Notes under the pieces: model-generated | The model's input: only the letters and a program-made list of their open reading frames with translations | Database searches by the model: none | Told to the model about the DNA's origin: nothing | Translations under genes and position numbers: made by a program | Shown here: one piece after another, positions 1-5,629 of the stretch | How the letters are laid out: each line of letters starts with the position of its first letter | How positions within the stretch are numbered: the stretch's first letter is position 1 | NCBI GenBank assembly: GCA_003650185.1 | Contig: QMOF01000120.1 | Location: 1-7,027 of the forward strand | Source of the DNA: Chloroflexota bacterium | GTDB lineage: Bacteria; Chloroflexota; Dehalococcoidia; UBA2247; RBG-13-53-26 | Direction: 5' to 3' | Length of the DNA: 7,027 nt

Positions 1-1287
1 AATACCGCAATCCTGTTCTTCGCCATGACCCTTATGATGATGTTCCATGACAGCATCGGTGCATTCAGTAAGAGAGTGCTGTTTATCGTCTTTGCAGCGT
101 CCGTGATTGTGTCGCACTACTCGACAGCATACGTCTTTTTCTTCATCCTCCTTTTCGCCTGGTTGGCCACGCTGGCCGTCACCCGCGCTCTGCAACGGCG
201 GTTCAAGAGAAGAGCGGCAAGCCGAGGTCGTGGAGCGGTGGAGAGCGTGCTCACCAGCGGTAAGGCGACAGTGCAAGAGACCCCCTATGTGACCGTACAC
301 TTCAGCAAAGGCATAAGCTTCACCATCGTTGCCCTGTTCTTCTGCATGATGTTTCTGTGGTACAGCCAGGTCACGCGCGCCCCTTTCAGCGCTGGCGTGG
401 AGACGCTACAGCAGACCTGGACGAATTTACGCGACTTCTTTGTTCTTGAGGCTCGAAGCAGCACCGTTGGTGCTGCCTTCGGGGGCACCGTCGCAGGCAA
501 AGGCATACCCAACTGGACACATCTGATCGTCAACTGGACAGCTATAGCCTTCATAGCTGGAGGCGTATTGCTGATGGCCCTCAGGTTGGGCCAGGCTGCG
601 ACTGGGAGCAAGCGGACGCGTGTAGGGTCCGGTATTCTGACCGGGAGAGTCGATGCCGAGCATCTTGGTGTCTCTCTTGCCTGCTCTGCCGTGCTTGTAC
701 TCGGTGTGGCTTTGCCTTACGTCTCGATAGCGTACAGCTTGGGGAGAGTCGTTTTGCAGCCGATGGTTGTCCTGGCTATGTACTTCGCAGTCGGTGGGGC
801 CGCGCTTTCACTGGCTATAAGGTCCCGATGGCTATGGTTAGTAGTCCTGGTGTTGGTTGCCTATTTCTTGTGCACGGCGGGCGCCCTGTACGAGGTCTTT
901 GGGCGCAGCAACAACGTGGCCCTCAATTCGGACATGGAGGCCACTGCGACGGGAATCATTCGCGATCAGGACAGCCGTGCGGCAAAGTGGTTGAGCGAGA
1001 CCGGTACAGCCGACGAAACGGTATATACAGGAAGCTATGAACCAGAAATACTGGCCAGCCAGGGTGGAATCTCGCCCTTCAGGATAGACCAGCAGCTTGT
1101 GGAAGCGCATGAGAAGGGTTGGGACACCCAGGGATACATCTACCTTGGATACCTGGAGGTCGTCGGAGGTGAGATTATCGCCTACCGCTCCCGGGGGGCA
1201 GAGCGAGTCGACATGACGGAACTGGCTGGCGCACTTGCTGGCAGCAACAAGGTCTACGCCAGTAATGGCTCCGAGGTCTACCGATAA
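1..1287 (+). CDS. Multi-pass membrane protein, DUF2206-like, 5'-partial
   Basis: The frame is open from the first base, so the gene starts before the window. The ATG at 25 is probably an internal Met, because it lies in hydrophobic sequence with no ribosome site visible. Counting from that Met, hydrophobic segments lie near residues 17-30, 34-53, 98-115, 167-187, 216-236, 243-264 and 268-288. They are followed by a soluble tail of about 130 residues (289-420), probably outside the membrane. A SHYSTAY motif (30-36) between the first two segments and the ending NKVYASNGSEVYR resemble the large DUF2206 membrane proteins and related envelope glycan proteins (family recalled, not searched). A basic loop follows the second segment (54-70), consistent with a cytoplasmic loop. 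The function is not established. A role in surface glycan assembly or transfer is inferred from topology and neighbours. It is the only plus-strand gene and converges on the glycan block. The membrane-protein call is firm; the family call is moderate. Confidence 0.8.
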   Translation, partial: NTAILFFAMTLMMMFHDSIGAFSKRVLFIVFAASVIVSHYSTAYVFFFILLFAWLATLAVTRALQRRFKRRAASRGRGAVESVLTSGKATVQETPYVTVHFSKGISFTIVALFFCMMFLWYSQVTRAPFSAGVETLQQTWTNLRDFFVLEARSSTVGAAFGGTVAGKGIPNWTHLIVNWTAIAFIAGGVLLMALRLGQAATGSKRTRVGSGILTGRVDAEHLGVSLACSAVLVLGVALPYVSIAYSLGRVVLQPMVVLAMYFAVGGAALSLAIRSRWLWLVVLVLVAYFLCTAGALYEVFGRSNNVALNSDMEATATGIIRDQDSRAAKWLSETGTADETVYTGSYEPEILASQGGISPFRIDQQLVEAHEKGWDTQGYIYLGYLEVVGGEIIAYRSRGAERVDMTELAGALAGSNKVYASNGSEVYR

Positions 1288-1300
1288 GGCCGCTGTGCCG

Positions 1301-2536
1301 CTAGCCTTGAGTGACCGCCTCCAGGGCTGCCGCGTAGACTGTGTCAAAGTACCTATCCCAAGTGTACGCAGAAAGGTCTGGCTTGCCTTCGACCCTGGCA
1401 TCGAGGGCCTGGCTCAACCCGCGGGCGAAGTCACTGATGGTTGGGTCGGCCACGAAAACGCGGCTGTCGTCCAGAACCGGCTCGTCGGCCTCGCTGGTCC
1501 AGACAACCTTCTTGCCCAGGGCAAGCGCCTCGTAAGGCGTTATGCCCGAGCTGGTCCAGCTCGGAAAGGCGAAGACATCACAGGCAGCATAGTAGTCGAA
1601 CAGCTCTGAGTCAGGAATGAAGCCGGTGAAAATGACCCTGTCGCCGATGCCCAATCGACCTGCCAGGTCCTTGAGCCGGGCTTCCTCGTCACCCGCTCCC
1701 CCAATGACAAGACGGACGTCATTGTATTGCGGCAGTATCTCGGCAAATGCCCTTATCAGCAGGTCGATTCGTTTCCGAGGGTCGAGCCTGCCCACGCTGA
1801 ACACCACTCTCTGCCTCCCCAGTCCCAGCTTCTGCCTTATGTCCTGCCTTGGGTGGTAGTCCAGTGCCTCCGGCGGGAGACAACCGCGAGCTACCACCGA
1901 CTCTTTGCCGTAGAGTTCTTCTACTTCCCAGCGCAACTGGTCGGTCAGCACAATGACCTTGCGCGCTCTGCGGACCGCGAGCCAGACGAGAACGGCCCGG
2001 AATTCCAGGGCCAGTCGCTTCTTGAGGCTGCATTTCGGCTTCGCCGGGATGAACTCCCGGTGACCGGCCACCGAGTCCCGTATCCTGGAAAAGGCCTTGC
2101 GGTGTATGAAGGCGTACTTGAGGAGATCGTCATGGAACCAGAAGAGCGTCCCGTGGATATGGACCACGTAGGGTATTGAGGTGAACCTAGCGGCCAGACA
2201 GGCGTAAATGCTGTCTGCGTGGCTTTGGGCAATCACCAGATCAGGGCTAATGTCTGTCAGTCTGCGGCGTAGTGCAAGTATCCTAGACAGACGGGAGCTT
2301 CTCTTGCCAATTAGCTCCACTGTCCCTGCCCTGTAGTCGTACAGGTTCTGCCGGGCGCCGAACGCCATGACTGTCGTTTGTACCCCTTTGCCGCGAAAGA
2401 ATCGCTCTTCCTCCCACAGGAGTCGTTCTGCTCCCCCTACCCTGCCCAAGCAGGAGGTGAAGAGTACAACCTTTTTCAGCGATCCCACCCTTTCCGCTGC
2501 CTGGGTCCAGTGCTCATACCGTATGGGATGAGCCAA
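1301..2536 (-). CDS. GT4-type glycosyltransferase (GT-B fold)
   Basis: This is a probable retaining glycosyltransferase moving a sugar from a nucleotide-sugar to a lipid-linked or growing glycan at the inner membrane face. The 411 residues match the usual GT4 length. The N-terminal domain opens with KKVVLFTSCLGRVGGAE (21-37), containing the GGAE of this group. The C-terminal donor domain has SVGRLDPRKRIDLLIRAF (247-264), then VIFTGFIPDSEL (301-312) and PSWTSSGITPYEALALGKK (325-343). E336 matches the second Glu of the E-x7-E donor motif, but Ser or Thr occupies the first Glu position. The start is a TTG at 2536 with AGGA seven bases upstream. A GTG at 2488 (residue 17) would begin closer to the first beta strand but has a poorly spaced site. 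It follows the GNAT gene by 36 bases and is the last gene of the block. Donor and acceptor cannot be read from the sequence. Confidence 0.9.
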   Translation of the reverse strand: MAHPIRYEHWTQAAERVGSLKKVVLFTSCLGRVGGAERLLWEEERFFRGKGVQTTVMAFGARQNLYDYRAGTVELIGKRSSRLSRILALRRRLTDISPDLVIAQSHADSIYACLAARFTSIPYVVHIHGTLFWFHDDLLKYAFIHRKAFSRIRDSVAGHREFIPAKPKCSLKKRLALEFRAVLVWLAVRRARKVIVLTDQLRWEVEELYGKESVVARGCLPPEALDYHPRQDIRQKLGLGRQRVVFSVGRLDPRKRIDLLIRAFAEILPQYNDVRLVIGGAGDEEARLKDLAGRLGIGDRVIFTGFIPDSELFDYYAACDVFAFPSWTSSGITPYEALALGKKVVWTSEADEPVLDDSRVFVADPTISDFARGLSQALDARVEGKPDLSAYTWDRYFDTVYAAALEAVTQG

Positions 2537-2572
2537 TCTCTTTTCCTGAGGTGACTACAGGTTGGGTTCGCC

Positions 2573-3661
2573 TCAGATGTGATCCGAGTCGGCCATGGTG
2601 AAGTGCCACTTGTGACCACCTTTGAGAACCAGCTTGCCGAGTTCGTTTCTGTAGCATACGATGGGGTGACGCGCGCGAGGCAGAAAACCAGCTCTAAGCA
2701 GAGTGCGGTAATAGAAGCTCCCTCTGACTACGTACGCCAAGACAACGGCGCATCCTTTCTGATAGAAGCTTTCCACGGCGGCAGCCAGCAACTTCCTGAA
2801 AACGTTGGGGTCGCTCTCAAGCGTCAGGAAGTCACAGATGTAGCCCCACGTGAGATCGTTGGACGCGTGGACCTTTGTGACCATATAACCCGAGGTAGCC
2901 CCACTCTTGCTCCGTGCGATCAGGATGGTGTAGGCATCCGGGTTGGCGATATAACGCCACTCCAGGTACTTCTTGCTGCGCACGAGGATCACGTCATAGT
3001 TCACTGAGGCTTCTTCCCAGAGAGCGTCAACATCGTCGGGGAAGCCTTCCTCCGGACGCACGTCGACTGTGCTTCTGGCCATCCCTCTTGTTCCGATTCT
3101 AAACATTGCTCGTGAAGCAATGTCCACCAGAGGAGACACTATAGCAGCCACAAAGGAGAAGCGTAGCTTTCTTTTGAGGAGCTGTTTGGACCGGACCGGC
3201 TTAACCATGCTGCAGAGACTGACCGGAATCTGGGGGCAGTCCAGCTTTCTTTCGTAGGCCTGGAGCGGGATCTTGCTAGGGAGGGTATAGATGAGACTCC
3301 ACTGCGGGTCGACGCCGTCCAAGTGAGCTCGGAACAAGCGAGAGAATATGCCATGCCTCCGGTAGTCGGGGTGAACGAAGTTGTCTCCGGTCTCAGCCGC
3401 GTTCACCATCGCTCCCAGAACCTTCATTGGCTTGGGCGTCAGGCTCTTCACCCCGACCACGCTATTGCCTTCCTCGGCAAGCCAGACCCCCCCCTCTCCG
3501 AAGACGTTCCTGTAGCATTTCCATTCGTAGTATTCGGGCTCGCAAGACCTGCCTGCCTCGTGCACTTCGAAAAAGCCCTTTCGAAACTCGGAGATTCTGG
3601 GAAGGTCCTCTTTTCCAGCCTTCTTGAAAAGCAACCCTTCTGACATTGTCTCTGCCCTCAT
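2573..3661 (-). CDS. Two-domain GNAT-like N-acyltransferase
   Basis: This is a probable acyl-CoA-dependent transferase, likely cytoplasmic and acting on an amino sugar or other glycan precursor. The acceptor is inferred only from context. The N-terminal half (about 8-115) reads as a GNAT domain. Its motif A region is NFVHPDYRRHGIFSRLF (94-110), where RRHGIF stands for the acetyl-CoA pyrophosphate loop (R/Q-x-x-G-x-G/A). The C-terminal half (about 200-335) looks like a second GNAT-type fold, with strand-helix pattern CDFLTLESDPNVFRKLL (276-292) and a typical RAGF near 323-326. The C-terminus FTMADSDHI resembles the DSD tail of GNAT proteins from sugar loci (recalled). At 362 residues it is about twice a single GNAT domain. 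The ATG at 3661 overlaps the deacetylase stop as ATGA. A second in-frame ATG at 3646 has GAGGG eight bases upstream and may be the true start. An 8-G run falls at codons 56-59, yet the frame stays intact. Confidence 0.8.
   Translation of the reverse strand: MRAETMSEGLLFKKAGKEDLPRISEFRKGFFEVHEAGRSCEPEYYEWKCYRNVFGEGGVWLAEEGNSVVGVKSLTPKPMKVLGAMVNAAETGDNFVHPDYRRHGIFSRLFRAHLDGVDPQWSLIYTLPSKIPLQAYERKLDCPQIPVSLCSMVKPVRSKQLLKRKLRFSFVAAIVSPLVDIASRAMFRIGTRGMARSTVDVRPEEGFPDDVDALWEEASVNYDVILVRSKKYLEWRYIANPDAYTILIARSKSGATSGYMVTKVHASNDLTWGYICDFLTLESDPNVFRKLLAAAVESFYQKGCAVVLAYVVRGSFYYRTLLRAGFLPRARHPIVCYRNELGKLVLKGGHKWHFTMADSDHI
3655..3659 (-). promoter_or_regulatory. Candidate ribosome binding site for the inner GNAT start
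   Basis: On the minus strand this reads GAGGG, eight bases before the in-frame ATG at 3646-3644. The outer ATG (3661-3659) has only a weak G-rich stretch ahead of it but lies in the ATGA overlap with the deacetylase stop. The inner start would remove five residues (MRAET) without touching the GNAT domain. The two cannot be separated from the sequence alone. Confidence 0.4.
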
Positions 3662-4572
3662 ACCCGAGCCAAGATTCGGCGGCTAGAGGTGACCAGTGGC
3701 CGCAGCCAATCATACCACCAGTCATACGCGCCATCAACCTTCCTCATGAACTTGGCGAGGGAATCCTCCCCGCCGATTGAGACCCTCCCGAGTTCGAGGA
3801 AGTCGCTCTTCAAGGTGTTGCTGGTCCCTTTTATGACTACCGCAGCACGATACCCAGCCTCTTGGACCCAGCCCTTGACGGATTCATTCGTGTCGGCGTG
3901 CGGGTAGCTAAGACATGTCACCGGCCTGCGCAGTATCTCCTCAAGGCACTCTCTGGAACCTTTCAGTTCCTCCAATGCCGTGGTCTCGTCAACTTGGCTC
4001 AGGTAACAGTGTGTCTTCGTGTGGGAGCCGAAGCAAGCACCTCGGGCACTCATCTCTGCGATCTCATGCCGACTGAGCGGTCGCCAGCATTGCCTGTTCT
4101 CCTGGGAGTGCGAAAGCGAGATTCCCCCCAGGTGCAGCCAATGAAAAATGCGGTCAGTGTCTATATAGTCTGTGACGACGAAGAACGTACCCTTGATCCC
4201 GTACTGCTCCATGATTGGGAAAGCATTGAGGCAGTTGTCTCGGTAGCCGTCGTCAAATGTGACGATTACCGTCCTCGGCGGGGGCTTCGTGCCCTTCTGT
4301 CTGTACTCAATCAAATCTTCCAGCGTAACAGAGTTGAATCCGTTCTGGGACAGGAAGGCCATCTGCTTGGCGAACTCGCCCGGGGTCACATTGAGGGAAT
4401 CCATTATGTCGTTGGTTTTGGGCAGGCCACAGACCCTATGGTAGCAGAGGATTCGGATTTTGTTCTTCCCCAGGCGCTTCGATGCTGGATGGACCAGAAT
4501 GCTGAGCAGATCGATGCCGCCGCGCAGAACCCTTCTCAATGCCTCTCTCACTGCAGGCCCCCTAGTCCACAC
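3658..4572 (-). CDS. Polysaccharide deacetylase (CE4, NodB domain)
   Basis: This is a metal-dependent hydrolase that removes N- or O-acetyl groups from a glycan. Residues 38-250 form the NodB domain. They include ILCYHRV (41-47), motif 1 TFDDGY (105-110; D107 the expected base, D108 a metal ligand), and motif 2 SHTKTH (183-188; H184 and H188 the other metal ligands). SYPHAD (222-227) sits where many relatives have a YPYG-like motif. All three metal ligands are present, so activity is expected. No signal peptide is clear, so a cytoplasmic or membrane-side site is possible. The length (304) and YHRV start resemble deacetylases of exopolysaccharide loci. The longest reading begins at GTG 4572, with an in-frame stop just upstream. 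A second GTG at 4551 (residue 8) has AGGGGG about six to seven bases ahead and may be the better start. Its last codons overlap the GNAT start as ATGA, which suggests translational coupling. Confidence 0.92.
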   Translation of the reverse strand: MWTRGPAVREALRRVLRGGIDLLSILVHPASKRLGKNKIRILCYHRVCGLPKTNDIMDSLNVTPGEFAKQMAFLSQNGFNSVTLEDLIEYRQKGTKPPPRTVIVTFDDGYRDNCLNAFPIMEQYGIKGTFFVVTDYIDTDRIFHWLHLGGISLSHSQENRQCWRPLSRHEIAEMSARGACFGSHTKTHCYLSQVDETTALEELKGSRECLEEILRRPVTCLSYPHADTNESVKGWVQEAGYRAAVVIKGTSNTLKSDFLELGRVSIGGEDSLAKFMRKVDGAYDWWYDWLRPLVTSSRRILARV

Positions 4573-4642
4573 ATGATTGCGGCACTTCTCTCAGCATGCG
4601 CTCATTCTCACCAATACCAGCGTGGCTGTCAATGAATACCAT
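4562..4642 (-). other. Possible 26-codon leader ORF upstream of the deacetylase
   Basis: An ATG at 4642 opens a 26-residue frame, MVFIDSHAGIGENERMLREV followed by PQSCVD, ending at a TAG (4564-4562). It is in a different frame from the deacetylase. The stop lies 8 bases inside the longest deacetylase reading and 10 bases before the alternative GTG at 4551, so ribosomes finishing it could reinitiate there. The only upstream site is a weak GGCGG. The first residues faintly recall the I-D-x-H-x-H opening of amidohydrolases, but the second His is Gly. It overlaps the candidate promoter, so both are unlikely to be used at once. It may be chance. Confidence 0.15.
4604..4632 (-). promoter_or_regulatory. 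Candidate sigma70-type promoter before the deacetylase
   Basis: On the minus strand TTGACA (4632-4627) is a perfect -35 hexamer. A 17-base spacer (4626-4610) leads to GAGAAT (4609-4604), which matches TATAAT at four of six positions, including A2 and the final T. Transcription would begin near 4597, about 25 bases before the GTG at 4572. It lies in the widest gap of the block, a reasonable place for an internal promoter serving the deacetylase, GNAT and glycosyltransferase genes. A chance match is possible, and the call has no meaning if the host is an archaeon. Confidence 0.3.
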
Positions 4643-4796
4643 CAAGCCGCCAGTGCTCTGAGGCTTTGCCTCCGATTCGTCCATTCCGCGTTGCCTTCAG
4701 CCTGGTGGAGGCTGTTGCACGGAGCTGTCATTCTGGCGGAGACCTTAACACACGCTTCTGCCGGGCTCGTGGCCCTAGTACGGCTGTAGAGCGCTA

Positions 4797-5540
4797 TCAC
4801 TTCACCCCCCTGCAAAGCAAGTACGCTCCCATGAAGCGGGAGACGGCCAGCTTTGACAGGAAGACGTCTAGCCTGGCGACCGGGCTGAGCAGCCTGTGCA
4901 GCCCACGGTTGTTCAGGTAAGCGTACCCCCTGAAGTTGACACATCCCGTGGTCGATATCCGCTGGAAACCGGGGCGCTTGAGCAACTCCGTGGCCTCCCG
5001 CGAGTTGAACCTGAAGTAATATACGCCTCCTTCAAACTCTCCTTCCTTGGCCAAGCGCCGATTAAGGAGAGAGTCATAGTTGTACACGGTGATCACACAT
5101 GCGCCGCCCGGCTTGAGCTGGCCGTACATGTTCTCCACTGCTCTGTTCCTGTGTGCCTCAGAGGGGATGTGCTGGACCACCTGGACGCTGACAACCTTGT
5201 CAACCTGGTCGACCACAGGCAGCGCTTTGGTGATGTCGGCCACGTGTGTCTCGACGTTGTCTATGCCTCGCTCCCTCAGTTTCCTGTTCAGCACCTCGAT
5301 ACATGCGGGAGCGAAATCGAGTGCATAGACCTTGCTAACGCGTTTGGCAATTTCGAGCGTGATCCTGCCGGTGCCGCAGCCTGCATCCAGGACGGTGTCT
5401 CCCTCACCGAGCTTGAGGGCATCCAGAATGCTTTCCCTCTCTACCCGATCGTGGAGAATGCCCTTGGTGCCAAGGTACCAGGCGTCGAAGTTTGCCGCCT
5501 CTTGGTTTCTGGACTCGATCTCTCTTTGTTGAATAGACAT
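4797..5540 (-). CDS. Class I SAM-dependent methyltransferase
   Basis: The predicted reaction is transfer of a methyl group from S-adenosylmethionine to an O, N or C position; the cytoplasmic acceptor is not identified. The Rossmann core spans about residues 35-155. Motif I VLDAGCGTGR (50-59) is the SAM loop, YALDFAP (72-78) holds the acidic residue at the end of strand 2 (D75), HVADITKALP (99-108) fits motif II, and LKPGG (142-146) precedes strand 5. The remaining 95 residues are a family-variable tail with several aromatic and basic residues, and the last segment (about 225-245) is mildly hydrophobic. At 247 residues it is a normal small methyltransferase. The ATG at 5540 is supported by GAGGA four bases upstream. 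It follows the amidotransferase-like gene by 89 bases in the same direction. A glycan-modifying role (O-methyl sugar or similar) is inferred from context only. A small-molecule acceptor such as a quinone precursor cannot be excluded. Confidence 0.9.
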   Translation of the reverse strand: MSIQQREIESRNQEAANFDAWYLGTKGILHDRVERESILDALKLGEGDTVLDAGCGTGRITLEIAKRVSKVYALDFAPACIEVLNRKLRERGIDNVETHVADITKALPVVDQVDKVVSVQVVQHIPSEAHRNRAVENMYGQLKPGGACVITVYNYDSLLNRRLAKEGEFEGGVYYFRFNSREATELLKRPGFQRISTTGCVNFRGYAYLNNRGLHRLLSPVARLDVFLSKLAVSRFMGAYLLCRGVK

Positions 5541-5544
5541 ATCA

Positions 5545-5549
5545 TCCTC
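5545..5549 (-). promoter_or_regulatory. Ribosome binding site of the methyltransferase
   Basis: On the minus strand GAGGA stands four bases before the ATG at 5540. It is the clearest Shine-Dalgarno match in the window and fixes this start. It also indicates that the host uses Shine-Dalgarno initiation at least in part. Confidence 0.6.
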
Positions 5550-5629
5550 GGCTGTGGCTGCCGGTCAACCAGCGCACCAGCATACTTTGAAAGGTTCAAG
5601 CAGTGGTGGTTGGCTCATGCACGCGTGCC

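Noticed and set aside
838..1401. 187-codon frame on the minus strand
   Set aside because: It overlaps the last membrane segments and the tail of the plus-strand membrane protein and the end of the glycosyltransferase. Its translation has no recognisable motif and an unlikely composition.
3862..4635. Long open frame (257 codons) on the plus strand
   Set aside because: It lies antisense to the deacetylase, which has all CE4 metal-binding motifs. Its translation shows no domain pattern and it has no convincing ribosome site.
5587..5599. Short inverted repeat TTGAA-AGG-TTCAA in the gap before the methyltransferase
   Set aside because: A 5-bp AT-rich stem with a 3-base loop is too weak for a terminator. 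I found no good -10 element paired with its TTGAAC for a promoter.
5619..5628. Perfect 10-base palindrome GCACGCGTGC just after the asparagine synthase-like stop
   Set aside because: It has no loop and no T tract, so it is not a terminator. A single 10-base palindrome is expected by chance at this GC content, and no second copy was seen nearby as an operator would suggest.
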